Shown: positions 16,263 through 25,740, numbered from the stretch's first letter. The stretch is 64,000 nt of DNA from Streptomyces silvae (GCF_016745505.1 NZ_JAERUC010000107.1:1-64000); one strand, 5' to 3'. Made by a program: numbers and translations. Notes: a model not told the origin generated them from the letters alone.

Positions 16263-17785
16263 CAGAAGCCCACCCGCCGGTCCGGGAGTCCTTGGCCCAG
16301 TGGCAGGGCCCCGGCTGCGAATCCGACGTCCTGGGCTCCCCACATGCGCCGTAGCTCAAGACCGGACGCGGCGGCGTCGGCCTGCATCTCGGCGCAGGCC
16401 GTCTCCAGTTCCTCCAGGTCCGTCACGGTCACCGACAGCACCGCGGTCATCCGGACCACGCCCTGGCCGGCCGCGCGGGCAGCGTCCTGGGTGCGGGCGA
16501 GATTCACCTCGCGGCGTTCGTCCTCGCTCTCGTCCCGTCCGGTCTTGGCCCGCAGGTAGCGGGCGGAGGAGCGCTTGCTCTTCTCACGGGCCAGTTCCTG
16601 GCGGGCGCGGCGGGGGCCGAGCGGTTCGTAGACGAGGCTCATGGACCGTCGTGCGTTGCGCCGGGGCCGCAGCAGGGGCTGGAGGAACGTCGCGTAGACC
16701 TGGGCCTGGGGCCAGGTGCGGACCTGGTAGGTGACGGTCCAGGCTCCGTCGTGCCGGTAGGTCCCCCACCCGGTTTCCGCAGCCGCCGGCCCGGCCAGCG
16801 CGGGGTCGACGCCCTCTTCGACGCCCTCCCATCCGGGGTTCCGGGCGGCCGCGTCGGTCGTGGCGATCGCGACCTGGGCGTCGGGGTCGAATGCCGTACG
16901 GATGCTCTGCGCGACCTTCCGGGGGGAGAGCCATTCCATGACCTGGAGGCTCGCGGTGCTCAGCGCCCCGCCCAGCGCGTGGATCTCCCTGACCAGGACG
17001 GCGGCCGCGCCGACCTGGCCGCCACCGGCACCCTTGATCGCGAGCCGGGCGCGGCCGGCGGACAGGGTCACGGACAGGTAGGTCTCCCGGTTGGTGACCG
17101 CGGGGCCGGCGCCCTCCATCAGGTCCGACAGGGCGCTCACCGCGGCGGGCGGCGCGTCGGGGGTGATGTGGTGAGCGGTCCATGATCGCAGGGCGGCGCC
17201 GTCGTCGGGCAGACAGCGCTGGTGCACGGACAGCCGCACGATCGGGGAGTCCTCGGTGCAGAAGGTGCGCAGAAGCGCCGCCCATGACGAGACCCGGGCG
17301 GCCTGCTTGTCCGTGTCCACCAGGGCGAGGCCGGGGAAGGACACCCGGGACACCGCGGTGTACGTCCCGGCGACCGGGTCGTGCGCGACTCCCAGCAGAC
17401 CGCCGAGCCCGTCCGGCGCCTCCAGGATCCGGAGCCTGGCCAGGGTGCCGGGCAGGTCCATCGGCTGCTGCCCGGTCCGGGTCGAGCGGGGGGCGAACGG
17501 CCCCGAGACGAAGACATTCTGATTCCGTGCCACGGCGATTTGATGCCTCACTGCCAGCAGGATCCATGCATCGGCGCTCAGCCCGCTGACACGGCCGAAC
17601 GCGAGGACGAGGAGCACCGCGGCCACCGGCACGCACACACCGGCCGCGGCCCAGCTCGCGAGGTTGACGGGGATGAGCAGGAGCGTGCAGCCGACGGCGA
17701 CGAGGGCGAAGCCGGGACCGGAGAGGCGTCCCATGAAGCCGGACTTCTCCGACTGCCACCCGCTGTACGTGACGGGCTGTGTCAT
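16262..17785 (-). CDS. SCO6880-family conjugation protein (VirB3/PrgI plus VirB4-N-like)
   Basis: 507 residues. Two hydrophobic helices at about 24-45 and 46-66 form a VirB3/PrgI-like membrane hairpin, followed by a long soluble region resembling the N-terminal half of VirB4. This matches the SCO6880 family found beside VirB4 ATPases in actinobacterial transfer regions. Together with the next gene it seems to be a split VirB3-VirB4. It is followed by only three bases before the upstream VirB6-like gene's stop codon, showing tight operon structure. Confidence 0.8.
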   Translation of the reverse strand: MTQPVTYSGWQSEKSGFMGRLSGPGFALVAVGCTLLLIPVNLASWAAAGVCVPVAAVLLVLAFGRVSGLSADAWILLAVRHQIAVARNQNVFVSGPFAPRSTRTGQQPMDLPGTLARLRILEAPDGLGGLLGVAHDPVAGTYTAVSRVSFPGLALVDTDKQAARVSSWAALLRTFCTEDSPIVRLSVHQRCLPDDGAALRSWTAHHITPDAPPAAVSALSDLMEGAGPAVTNRETYLSVTLSAGRARLAIKGAGGGQVGAAAVLVREIHALGGALSTASLQVMEWLSPRKVAQSIRTAFDPDAQVAIATTDAAARNPGWEGVEEGVDPALAGPAAAETGWGTYRHDGAWTVTYQVRTWPQAQVYATFLQPLLRPRRNARRSMSLVYEPLGPRRARQELAREKSKRSSARYLRAKTGRDESEDERREVNLARTQDAARAAGQGVVRMTAVLSVTVTDLEELETACAEMQADAAASGLELRRMWGAQDVGFAAGALPLGQGLPDRRVGF

Positions 17786-17788
17786 GAG

Positions 17789-19660
17789 CTATTCCTGAAT
17801 CGGAGGGCTGGGAGGCTGCACCGGGGGCAGCGGAGCGTCCCCGCCTTCGGGCTGGGCCTCGGACGGATGCCTCGGGCCGGCGGATACGCGACGTTGGGAG
17901 ATGACGACGTGGCGGCCTCCCGCGGCGCCGTGATCAAGTCCTGCGTGACCGGCTGTGCTCGACATGCCGGACTCGAGGGTGTCCTTGCCCGCCGCCAGGA
18001 GCTGGAGGGGCAGAGCGACCGTGCCGAAGACCTTCGAGCCGAAGGAGCGTCCGGCACCGCTCGCAGCACCTGTACCTGTCCCGCCGCCGGGCACCGGGGC
18101 GGCGTTGGAGCCGCTCGCCGACGTCTGGGCGGTGTCCTGTTCCAGGGCCCGGGTGTAGGCGCTGCCGCCGCCGACCGCGCCGGCCCCGCCCATCTCGGGG
18201 CGGTAGCCGCCGCTCACCGATGCGGCGGACGACCCGGCGGAGCTCACGAGGCCGGAGGCGACCGCGCTGCCCCCGCCGACGGTGGAGAACGTCATGAACT
18301 TGGCCAGGACGGGCCATGCGAAGCAGGCCAGGATGAAGATGACCAGGCCTACGAACATGTTCTGCACGCCCTGGCCTTCGGCCATGGCTCCGAACCCGAT
18401 GGCGAAGCAGAGCACGATCATCGGCTTCATGAGGATCAGGGCGATCAGCGCGTTCCGCGCCTTCGGCCACCATTCCTGGGTGGAGTCCGAGAGCTGGCCG
18501 GCCAGGACCACGGGCATGGTCGCGACCAGGATCATGATCCCGGCCTGGCGCAGCAGCACTTCGAGCCAGAGCGCCGCGATCGCGAGGATGCAGATGATCC
18601 CGACGACGATGATGACGCCGACCGCCGCAGCGGCCACTCCCTCGCCGGTGATGAGTGCGGTGCCGACCGTCGCGGCGCCCCCGCCACCCGTGATGAGCCC
18701 TCCGAAGAGGGTGCCGAGCTGGTGCTGCATCGCCTCGGTCGCATCCGCCTCGCCGGATCCGCCGCCGTCGAAGGTGTAGTTGACGATCCAGGTGGACACC
18801 GCGTCCGACCAGGACAGCGCGGTCTGGGTGGCCAGTACGTACACGGAGGAGATGACGCCCCACTTCGCCAGGCCGGTGAGGGCGGTGACGGCCGGTTCGC
18901 CTCGCTGGCTGAGGGCGACCTTTCCGAACTGCAGAAGCAGGAGGAAGGTGGCAACCACCAACGAGAGGGAGGTCATGACCCCGGTGGCGGAGCCGATGCC
19001 GACCTTGGACAGGTCGATGGTCGACGAGCTGTTGAAGACCTTCGCGAACTCCTCCAGCAGCCACACCACGGCCTTGCCGATGTAGCGGGCGGCCTCCTTC
19101 AGGGCGTCCGAGGCGAGCTCGCTGATCTTGCCCTCCGCCCAGGCCACCGGGTTCTTGGCGTCCGGGGGGTACTTGTTCTGACCGTCCCGCAGACACTCCT
19201 GGAAGAGGCCGCCCTTCTCGACGCAGGCGGTGACGTACGTGTTCAGTTCTTCGAAGTTGCCCTGCTCCTGGTCGTAGGCCTTGCGCCACTTGTCGAGGCG
19301 AAGCTCCTCGTACCGTTGGCGATCGGCCTCGCCGCAGTTCCTGGCCGCGTTGCCGTCAGCCCCCTCGCACTCGCCGATGGTGCCGGGCAGCTCGCCGGCC
19401 TCGGCGGGCCGGCAGTCCCCGTCGGTGGCCCCGAAGTCCATGACGCACCAGTGGCCCTGGGTGTCGACGCCCGCGACGTCGCCGTCCTCGGCCCACTCCG
19501 CCGGCGGCGGCTCGGGCGGTCCGTACGCGGCGTGCTTGCCGCCGTGGTCGGCCACTGCGGCGGGCGCGGCCACTGCGCCGCCGGCCACGCAGCACAGCAG
19601 GGCGAGCAGGAGGAGCCGGACCCGGAGTGCCGCAGGACGCCGCGGGCGCTCAGTCCTCAT
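17789..19660 (-). CDS. VirB6/TrbL-like polytopic membrane protein
   Basis: 623 residues. An N-terminal signal peptide (RVRLLLLALLCCVAGGAVA) is followed by a Cys-containing extracellular region, then at least six hydrophobic segments between about residues 220 and 460 (for example VGVIIVVGIICILAIAALW). The C-terminal ~170 residues are Gly/Ser/Ala-rich and disordered. This plan fits the VirB6/TrbL inner-membrane channel subunit. It overlaps the VirB8-like gene by about ten bases. Confidence 0.8.
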   Translation of the reverse strand: MRTERPRRPAALRVRLLLLALLCCVAGGAVAAPAAVADHGGKHAAYGPPEPPPAEWAEDGDVAGVDTQGHWCVMDFGATDGDCRPAEAGELPGTIGECEGADGNAARNCGEADRQRYEELRLDKWRKAYDQEQGNFEELNTYVTACVEKGGLFQECLRDGQNKYPPDAKNPVAWAEGKISELASDALKEAARYIGKAVVWLLEEFAKVFNSSSTIDLSKVGIGSATGVMTSLSLVVATFLLLLQFGKVALSQRGEPAVTALTGLAKWGVISSVYVLATQTALSWSDAVSTWIVNYTFDGGGSGEADATEAMQHQLGTLFGGLITGGGGAATVGTALITGEGVAAAAVGVIIVVGIICILAIAALWLEVLLRQAGIMILVATMPVVLAGQLSDSTQEWWPKARNALIALILMKPMIVLCFAIGFGAMAEGQGVQNMFVGLVIFILACFAWPVLAKFMTFSTVGGGSAVASGLVSSAGSSAASVSGGYRPEMGGAGAVGGGSAYTRALEQDTAQTSASGSNAAPVPGGGTGTGAASGAGRSFGSKVFGTVALPLQLLAAGKDTLESGMSSTAGHAGLDHGAAGGRHVVISQRRVSAGPRHPSEAQPEGGDAPLPPVQPPSPPIQE

Positions 19661-20435
19661 GCCTGACCTGGACCCACTGGTCACGCCACGCGAAGGGCGA
19701 ATCGGGGTCGTAGGCGACGGGGAGGGTCCGCTGCTCGACGTACGCCTCCTCGTCGGTGATCCTCCAGGCACCCTCCTGCCACTTGACGATGAAGTCGGTG
19801 GTGTCGCCCTTGACCGGGTTGTCGTCCGTGGCCTTGTCCGGTGTGGTCGCGTACCGGTCGAAGCTCAGCCAGATGTGGACGACGTCTCCACGTGGCAGGT
19901 CGTCGGCGGCGAGGCTCCGCATCCGTACGGCATCCACCGTGGTGGTGAAGGTGACCCCTGCCGGTGTGCCGCCGGAGGCGGGCAGGCCGGCGCCTTCCCT
20001 GAGCTTGCGGACCTCGGAGATCTGCTTGTCGATGTACCCGGCGGCGTCCGGCGATGTCACGACCTCGAGTTGCTGGCGGGCCTTCTGGTCGTCCATCCAG
20101 GCGTACTCCTCCCAGAAGTGGACGACCGCGGAGATCGCGCCTCCGGGACTGTGAGGGAAGCCGGTGCTGGCGCCGCCCTCCTGGCCCGCCGGCGCGTCCA
20201 GCGAAACCTTCTTGGCCCTCTCCGGAGTCATCTCCGCACCGCCGGCGGCCGAGGCGGAGCCGGACGGCTTCGTCTCCCCCGCGGCTGTCGGCCCTGCTGC
20301 CGGCGTACGGGAGCTGTCCCCGTCGATCAGTGAATACGCGGTGATCCCGCCGACGCCCAGGGCGCCGACGACCAGGACGGCCAGCCCCGCGAGCAGGAGC
20401 TTGGCGCGCCGGGCGCTGCGTTCGTGGTTGTCCAT
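19650..20435 (-). CDS. VirB8/TcpC-like membrane-anchored protein
   Basis: 261 residues: a short cytoplasmic N-terminus, one membrane helix (LLLAGLAVLVVGALGVGGI), a ~45-residue linker rich in Ala/Gly/Ser, and an exported domain with an NTF2-like run of strands (VVHIWLSF, TDFIVKWQEGAWRITDEEAY). This is the layout of VirB8 scaffold proteins. Position beside the VirB6-like gene supports the call, but sequence similarity within VirB8 is always weak. Confidence 0.7.
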   Translation of the reverse strand: MDNHERSARRAKLLLAGLAVLVVGALGVGGITAYSLIDGDSSRTPAAGPTAAGETKPSGSASAAGGAEMTPERAKKVSLDAPAGQEGGASTGFPHSPGGAISAVVHFWEEYAWMDDQKARQQLEVVTSPDAAGYIDKQISEVRKLREGAGLPASGGTPAGVTFTTTVDAVRMRSLAADDLPRGDVVHIWLSFDRYATTPDKATDDNPVKGDTTDFIVKWQEGAWRITDEEAYVEQRTLPVAYDPDSPFAWRDQWVQVRHED

Positions 20436-20445
20436 GACGACGGCC

Positions 20446-20784
20446 TCAGATCGACATGTTGTAGACCGCGAGCACCATGGAGCTGGTCAGACCGATGCCT
20501 CCGGCACCGCACAGGCTCCACAGCACGGACTGCTTGCCCCTGGCGGCCAGCTGGGCCCTTTCCGTGTTGTGGCCGACAGCGACCAGGAGCCAGCCGGTCA
20601 GCCCGCCGATCACCGCGGCGGCGAGCCCGAACCCGGCGGTCCAGTTCAGGACGGTCTGCACCTGGGTGTTCACCGCCGCGGGGAGGGCTGGTGAGGGCTT
20701 CGGCACGACCGGCGGCGGGTCTGCGGCCAGCGCCTGCAGGCCCGGGTCGGTGGCAAGCGTGCGGACTGCGTCCATGAACGTCAT
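20446..20784 (-). CDS. Small two-helix membrane protein of the mating apparatus (VirB2-like candidate)
   Basis: 112 residues from an ATG at 20784 that has GAGG at ideal spacing; a GTG nine bases earlier is in frame but too close to that site. Two hydrophobic segments (about 54-75 and 89-110) flank a charged loop. Size and topology are like VirB2/TrbC pilin precursors, but there is no clear signal peptide, so this is only a positional guess. It lies just before the VirB8-like gene. Confidence 0.6.
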   Translation of the reverse strand: MTFMDAVRTLATDPGLQALAADPPPVVPKPSPALPAAVNTQVQTVLNWTAGFGLAAAVIGGLTGWLLVAVGHNTERAQLAARGKQSVLWSLCGAGGIGLTSSMVLAVYNMSI

Positions 20785-20808
20785 CGGGAACACCTCGTCA
20801 AAGGTCGT

Positions 20809-21696
20809 CTACGAGTGGGAGACCACGGCCAGGGGCGCGGGTCGGGGTGCGTCCGGAAGCGGCGTGCCCCAGGAGGCTCCGGCCGCCGCGAGGACTTCCT
20901 GGCCGAGCAGGCCTGCCGCTTGCTGCGTACGCGAGCGCAGTCGGGAGACCGTGCGCAGCCCGTGGGCGCGGATGTGCGGGTCGTGCGGGAAGTGGACGAC
21001 CGCGGCGGTCCGTGCGGACAGCATCGTTGCGCCCGCACGCACGACCGCGGGAAGGCGTCCGTCCGCCTGGGCGACCAGGACCGCCACGGTGCGCTGGAGC
21101 GGCATGCCGTCCGCGTGCATGGCCATCACCGCCTGCTGGAGGGCCTGTATGCCGCTTGCGGTGGCCGAGGCGCACAGCACGGGCACGGCGTAGGGCAGTT
21201 CGCACCAGGACCGGGTCCGTCCGTCCTGCCCCGCGCACCGGGACTCGAGGATGTCGTGCGCCACCGGGTGCGGGGTGTCGGCGACGACGCACTGCCAGCC
21301 GCCGATGGCCGCCAGCTGCAGCCACGCGGCCGGGGCGTGCGGCAGAGCGAGCGGCAGGCTGTGCCAGTCACGGCCGTCGGTCAGCACCTGCCAGCCCGGT
21401 CGGTCCGCACCAGGTCGCAGCGCGGCCGCGCGCTGTACCTGTGAACGGGTGAGCGGTCTGTCCGGCGGCAGTGCGCCCAGTCCCCCGGCGTACTGCCCGG
21501 CCGTCCAGGACGGCCATGGGGACGAGAGCCGTGGAGCGGTGTCGAGGACGACTGTTGACGCTCCCGCCGCGGCCAGGTGCCCTGCGAGCAGATCCGCCAC
21601 GGTCGACCGGCCGCTGCCGCCCGTCGCCGCCATCACCGGCACGACGAGACGGGCCCCCGAAGAGAGCACACCAGGAGATAACTCCCTTTTACCCAT
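20809..21696 (-). CDS. MinD/ParA-like P-loop ATPase of the conjugation operon
   Basis: 295 residues starting at an ATG (21696) with GGGGG upstream; longer in-frame starts lack a ribosome site. The N-terminal MAATGGSGRSTVADLLAGHL is a deviant Walker A with Arg before Ser-Thr instead of Lys. Later blocks (VVLDTAPRL, ADTPHPV, VLVAQADGRLP) fit the MinD/ParA fold. Similar ATPases head T4SS-like operons in actinobacteria. It is the first gene of the leftward conjugation unit. Confidence 0.7.
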   Translation of the reverse strand: MGKRELSPGVLSSGARLVVPVMAATGGSGRSTVADLLAGHLAAAGASTVVLDTAPRLSSPWPSWTAGQYAGGLGALPPDRPLTRSQVQRAAALRPGADRPGWQVLTDGRDWHSLPLALPHAPAAWLQLAAIGGWQCVVADTPHPVAHDILESRCAGQDGRTRSWCELPYAVPVLCASATASGIQALQQAVMAMHADGMPLQRTVAVLVAQADGRLPAVVRAGATMLSARTAAVVHFPHDPHIRAHGLRTVSRLRSRTQQAAGLLGQEVLAAAGASWGTPLPDAPRPAPLAVVSHS

Positions 21697-21945
21697 GCTT
21701 GCCCCCATGCACCGCGCCAACCATTCGCATACGCTAATGCGATCCATCATCTCGTCATATCGGAACGGATCCAGGCAACAGACCCGGTCACTCAGACGGT
21801 TTACTTACGTCGCCAACATGGGCCCCGATAAGCAGTGGTGGCATAGTGTCACAGGCGATCACCCGTCTGCATCCAGCGCGACGCCTTGAAGCGGACCGGG
21901 CATGCGGGTTCGTTTACGCAAACCGAGTGCAGGCCTGGGGGGACT
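21697..21945. promoter_or_regulatory. Divergent promoter region of the two conjugation units
   Basis: About 250 bp lies between the leftward conjugation operon and the rightward cell-wall hydrolase unit. It is less GC-rich than its surroundings (for example GGTTTACTTACG at 21799-21810), as expected for promoters. No firm boxes or operators were fixed. Confidence 0.4.
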
Positions 21946-23043
21946 GTGCGCGTCACACGCTGGTTGGCGGTCGCCGTGGGCGGGGCCGTGATGACCCCCG
22001 TCGCGCTGGGCGTAGGGGTCGTCCTGCTCATCGCCGCCTTCGACGAGGGGGACGGAGAGTCCGGCGGAAGCCTCGGTCCGACCGCCGGCAGTCTGCGCAT
22101 CGGCCGGGGCGGTGTGCCCTCCGAGTACGCGCCGATGATCCTCGGTGCCGCCGCCGACTGTGACGCGGGCCTTCAGCCTGCGGTGCTGGGGGCTCAGCTG
22201 AAGCAGGAATCGAACTTCGATCCGCGGGTTCAATCCCCCGGAGTCGGCGCCCAGGGCATCGCCCAGTTCATGCCGGGCACCTGGTCCACCTGGGCGACCG
22301 ACGGGAACGGGAACGGCACCAAGAGTGTGTGGGAGCCCGCGGACGCCATCGCGGGTCAGGGGAAGTTCATGTGCAGCCTGATGCGGAAGGGCAGAGCGCA
22401 CCCCCAGTACGACGGATCACCGACGGAGCTGGCCCTCGCCGGCTACAACGCGGGCTGGGGCAGGGTCGACGAGTACGGCGGCGTACCCCCAGTGAGCTTC
22501 GCTCAGGGCCAGACCTACCACTACGTCAGGAACATCCTGGCGCTGGCGAAGCAGTTCACCGCCCCGGCATCGAGCGGCGACGTTCAGCTGCCCGCCGGTT
22601 ACGCCCTGCCCGCCGGCACGCCCCGCGAGGTGCGCACCGCGGTTGCCTGGGCGTTGAGACAGAAGGGCGGCTGGTACCAGCTCGGCGGCGACTGCACCGA
22701 CGCCCACGGCGCCAGCTCTGCCCACTGGTGCGACTGCTCCTCCCTCATGCAGCAGGCGTACCGGGCGGCGGGCATCAGCATCCCGAGGGTCACCTACGAC
22801 CAGGTCCGCGTCGGCACCCACGTCAGCGTGGACAGACCCAAGCCGGGAGACCTGGTCTTCAACCCCGGCAGCGACGGCTCCGACGCCCGCCCGGGGCACG
22901 TCGGCATGTACATCGGCGACGACATGGTCATCGAGGCACCCCGCACCGGTGTGCGGACCCGCGTCGTTTCGTACAGCAGCTGGCGCAACTCCACCAGCGC
23001 CATCACCCGGGTCACCGAGGTCCGCCGGGTGGTGCAGTGGTGA
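21946..23043 (+). CDS. Conjugal peptidoglycan hydrolase: lytic transglycosylase plus NlpC/P60
   Basis: 365 residues from a GTG preceded by GGGGGGA. A membrane anchor lies at about residues 4-33. The SLT domain follows, with the catalytic Glu in LKQESNFDP and the GIAQFMPGTW and AGYNAGWGRV blocks. The C-terminal NlpC/P60 domain carries the catalytic Cys in CDCSSLMQQAYR and the His in RPGHVGMYIG. It cuts both glycan strands and stem peptides, opening the wall for the mating channel (VirB1-like role). It is divergent from the T4SS operon. Confidence 0.9.
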   Translation: MRVTRWLAVAVGGAVMTPVALGVGVVLLIAAFDEGDGESGGSLGPTAGSLRIGRGGVPSEYAPMILGAAADCDAGLQPAVLGAQLKQESNFDPRVQSPGVGAQGIAQFMPGTWSTWATDGNGNGTKSVWEPADAIAGQGKFMCSLMRKGRAHPQYDGSPTELALAGYNAGWGRVDEYGGVPPVSFAQGQTYHYVRNILALAKQFTAPASSGDVQLPAGYALPAGTPREVRTAVAWALRQKGGWYQLGGDCTDAHGASSAHWCDCSSLMQQAYRAAGISIPRVTYDQVRVGTHVSVDRPKPGDLVFNPGSDGSDARPGHVGMYIGDDMVIEAPRTGVRTRVVSYSSWRNSTSAITRVTEVRRVVQW

Positions 23044-23066
23044 GCCACGGAACCGAAGGACGGCTG

Positions 23067-23618
23067 ATGCACGTCGATCACGAACAGCTGTACCAGCCTT
23101 GGGGCACGGTCACGCCGGCCTTCTGGGGTCTCGAACCCGAGACGTCGCCGACCCGGTCCGAGGCCCGCATCCCCCAGGTGCTGCGCGGCCGGCTGACGGA
23201 GATCGCCGCGACGGCCGCCCGCGGCCGGCTCCCGGACGCCGCCTGGATGGCGTACCAGCTCGACACGGAGGTCACCGGCGAGTACGGCCCGGAGCACCTC
23301 AACACCGTTCATATCCGGGAGGTCCGCGCACATCTGGCCTATCTGGCGGGCGACCACGCGACGTCGCTCGGGTGGTACCTGCATACGGCCCGGCTGCGCG
23401 CCACGATCCAGGGGCCCGGTCACCCCGACACCGAGGAGGCCACCCGTCGGGTCTACAGCCTCTGGCGGACCGTCCCCGACGCTGACGCGCCCGCGCTCGG
23501 CGCGGAGGTGCTGGGTGCCGTCACCGACATCCACGGGCCCGAGGCAGCGGTGGTTCGTCGGACCCGTAAGCGACTTCAAGTTCTGGCCGCCTCACGCGAG
23601 GCCAGAAGCATCACCTGA
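23067..23618 (+). CDS. Tetratricopeptide-like protein of unknown role
   Basis: 183 residues. The ATG at 23067 has GAAGGA six bases upstream; a GTG at 23040 overlapping the hydrolase stop is an alternative. Helix pairs (LAYLAGDHATSLGWYLHTARLR, then TEEATRRVYSLW) look like two TPR-type units. No signal or catalytic motif is seen. The tight spacing after the hydrolase suggests an accessory role in conjugation. Confidence 0.6.
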   Translation: MHVDHEQLYQPWGTVTPAFWGLEPETSPTRSEARIPQVLRGRLTEIAATAARGRLPDAAWMAYQLDTEVTGEYGPEHLNTVHIREVRAHLAYLAGDHATSLGWYLHTARLRATIQGPGHPDTEEATRRVYSLWRTVPDADAPALGAEVLGAVTDIHGPEAAVVRRTRKRLQVLAASREARSIT

Positions 23619-23633
23619 GCACCCGCGCCGGCG

Positions 23634-23642
23634 TTGTCCACA
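23634..23642 (+). promoter_or_regulatory. DnaA-box-like site
   Basis: TTGTCCACA matches the Streptomyces DnaA box consensus, with a second TCATCCACA-like site about 18 bp downstream. It is an isolated pair in a 118-bp gap, far from the iteron origin, so function is doubtful. Confidence 0.3.
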
Positions 23643-23736
23643 AGGGCCTCGTCATCCACAGGGAGTTGGAGCCCTCGCCGGATCCGGTGCCACGATCCCC
23701 ACCACGACGCGCGACAGACAGATCGAGAGGCCGCTC

Positions 23737-24129
23737 ATGAACACCGCGATGAACGCCCTGGAAGCAGCCCTGGGATCAGCGGATCCCCTCACGGTGCTGG
23801 CCGGTGCCTGGGAGGCACTCGATCTCGGCGAGCGGGTGGCCGACGCCGTCACCTGGGACGAGGCCGGCGACGATCTCCTCGCGCTCACGGCAGCACAGGA
23901 ATGCTCGGCCGCCCGCTCCCTGCTGCCGCTGCCCGAAACCGGGGGCCCGCTCGCCCTGGAGGCGAGCGATATCCAGACCGGTCCCGGCGGTCTGGAGCCT
24001 TACGTCGCTCTCCTGGACAGGGCGCACTTGGCACTCACCGGACTCGCTGAACAGGACGACCAGCTCGGTGCAGCCGCGGATCATACGGCTGCCGCCGCAC
24101 GGTCGCTGGCCGCCGTCCGGGGGCACTGA
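23737..24129 (+). CDS. Unknown small helical protein
   Basis: 130 residues, ATG with GAGAGG upstream. Composition is Ala/Leu/Asp/Glu-rich and helical throughout; there is no motif, signal peptide or membrane segment. It overlaps the next gene as TGATG, so the two are probably made together. I do not recognise the family. Confidence 0.6.
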   Translation: MNTAMNALEAALGSADPLTVLAGAWEALDLGERVADAVTWDEAGDDLLALTAAQECSAARSLLPLPETGGPLALEASDIQTGPGGLEPYVALLDRAHLALTGLAEQDDQLGAAADHTAAAARSLAAVRGH

Positions 24130-25688
24130 TGGCGACGCTCGACGAGCTCTTCGACACGGCCCAGGACCGGCTCCGGACGGCAGCGGCGACGCCCTCGTCG
24201 GACCGGGCTTCCTCGGCCCGTCAACTCGACCAGTTCCTGTCCGCGCTGACCGATTCCCTGGGCCTGGGCGACAAGACCGTCCGTCAGTCGGCCGTGACGA
24301 AGGACCTCCTCTATCAGCTGGGTCGGGCCGGTGACGCCGTACTGGCCGCGCAGCGCACGCTGCCCCCACCCGGCGCCGGCCCGGCGGAGAAGCACCTGCC
24401 CGACGCCCTGGTCGCACTGCACGCGGTGCGCGACGTCATCGACAGCCACCGTGGGCCGGACCGCGTACCGCTGAGTGCGTACGCCTATGCGCTCAGCACG
24501 GGTCCGGCCCACCACTACCTCACCCGCCGCTGCTCCGGACTCGCCTGGGGCGCGGCCCAGGTGGCGTCCGGTCTCGCCCGGGACACCCTGGACCCCTCCG
24601 CGGCGGCAGCCTTCGGGGACGCTCGCCAGTTCCTCTCCGAGGCCGCTCTCTTCGGCCAGGAGGGAACCCGCGACGCTGACCCCGCGATCGGCGCCCTCTC
24701 GCCGACGCTTCCGGTCAGCCCTGTCCAAGCCGATCCCGCCGACCGGACACAGGACGTACCGGCGAACCTCGCGGAGGACTGCGACCGGCTGTCCCGGGCG
24801 GCCTTCGAAACCCTGCACCACCGCTCCGATCACCGCATGAGCGGGTCGGATCTCCAGCAGCTGGCGCGCTGGACGGCCATGCAGCGCCTCCTGGCGGGCC
24901 GGGTCCTGCTGCGGGTCGCCGAAGAGCTGCCGGACGAGGCTGCCGCCGCCCTGCGGGAGAGCGCGGGCGCGCTGCGCGGGTCGGCGCAAGCCTGGCAGAA
25001 GGCCGCGACGGCGTGGCACCGGGTCGTGGACATCGCCGACCCGCGGGCCCACCCCAAGCTGCCCGCGCCCAGCTACGAGATCGTCCGCCGCGGAGAGGTG
25101 GTGCGTCTGCCGCAGGTCGTCCCCCACCCGGCCACCGTGATCGCCCAGACAGCAGCGGTCCGGGTCGGACAGCTGTTGTACGGACCCCAGTGGCGGCCGG
25201 AGGCCGCGACCCGGCCCGACCCGCGGGGAGGCTCGGAGATCCTGGCCGACGCGCGAGGCACCGGGGGTCTGGCCTCGGCCCTGTACCGGCTGCCCGCCGC
25301 GGGCTGGCAGCTCGCTCTCGCCGCGCCCCAGGCCGTGAGCCTGGCGCGGGGCGGCCTGGTCACCGATGTCCTCGAGCGCCAGGCACCGACGGGACGGAGG
25401 AACCACCGCTTCCGTCCGATCCACTCCCAGCAGCTGGAAGCGCTGGCCCACCCGTACAAGGCCGTCCTGCCGATGGAGCAGGCGTCAGCGAAGTCCCTCC
25501 TGGACATGGCCCAGCAGGCCGGCACCCCGGTCCCCCGCGCCCTGCTGGACGCGGGAGCCCACCGCCGTCTGGCGGCCGGCGCGGGGTGGGGACAGGCCGA
25601 CCGCCGAAGTGCGGTCGGGCCGGATCGGCCCGGACTTCGGGTGCAGCAGCCGCAGCCTCAGGTGCAGGCGCGGCGAAGGGCTCTGTAG
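24129..25688 (+). CDS. Unknown 519-residue protein of the conjugation region
   Basis: Mostly helical and Ala-rich, without signal peptide, membrane span or recognisable enzyme motif. Conserved-looking blocks are LSTGPAHHYLTRRCSGLAWGAA and WRPEAATRP. The C-terminal ~30 residues are basic and Gln-rich. It is coupled to the preceding small gene and followed by a hairpin, so it ends this unit. Actinobacterial conjugative elements often carry such large unknown proteins next to the mating genes. Confidence 0.65.
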   Translation: MATLDELFDTAQDRLRTAAATPSSDRASSARQLDQFLSALTDSLGLGDKTVRQSAVTKDLLYQLGRAGDAVLAAQRTLPPPGAGPAEKHLPDALVALHAVRDVIDSHRGPDRVPLSAYAYALSTGPAHHYLTRRCSGLAWGAAQVASGLARDTLDPSAAAAFGDARQFLSEAALFGQEGTRDADPAIGALSPTLPVSPVQADPADRTQDVPANLAEDCDRLSRAAFETLHHRSDHRMSGSDLQQLARWTAMQRLLAGRVLLRVAEELPDEAAAALRESAGALRGSAQAWQKAATAWHRVVDIADPRAHPKLPAPSYEIVRRGEVVRLPQVVPHPATVIAQTAAVRVGQLLYGPQWRPEAATRPDPRGGSEILADARGTGGLASALYRLPAAGWQLALAAPQAVSLARGGLVTDVLERQAPTGRRNHRFRPIHSQQLEALAHPYKAVLPMEQASAKSLLDMAQQAGTPVPRALLDAGAHRRLAAGAGWGQADRRSAVGPDRPGLRVQQPQPQVQARRRAL

Positions 25689-25724
25689 TCGGCTGCCGGT
25701 GGGCGGTGCGGGCGCACGGGAAAG

Positions 25725-25740
25725 CCCCGACTGGTCGGGG
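25725..25740 (+). terminator. Hairpin ending the hydrolase unit
   Basis: CCCCGA-CTGG-TCGGGG, 37 bp after the stop of the 519-residue gene. The following stretch to 26138 (about 400 bp) shows no convincing gene; it may hold the promoter of the next one. Confidence 0.55.

Noticed and set aside
17381..19666. Long open frame on the plus strand opposite the SCO6880-type and VirB6-like genes
   Set aside because: High-GC antisense shadow: His/Arg/Gly-rich translation with no motif, while the minus strand has clear signal peptide and membrane segments.
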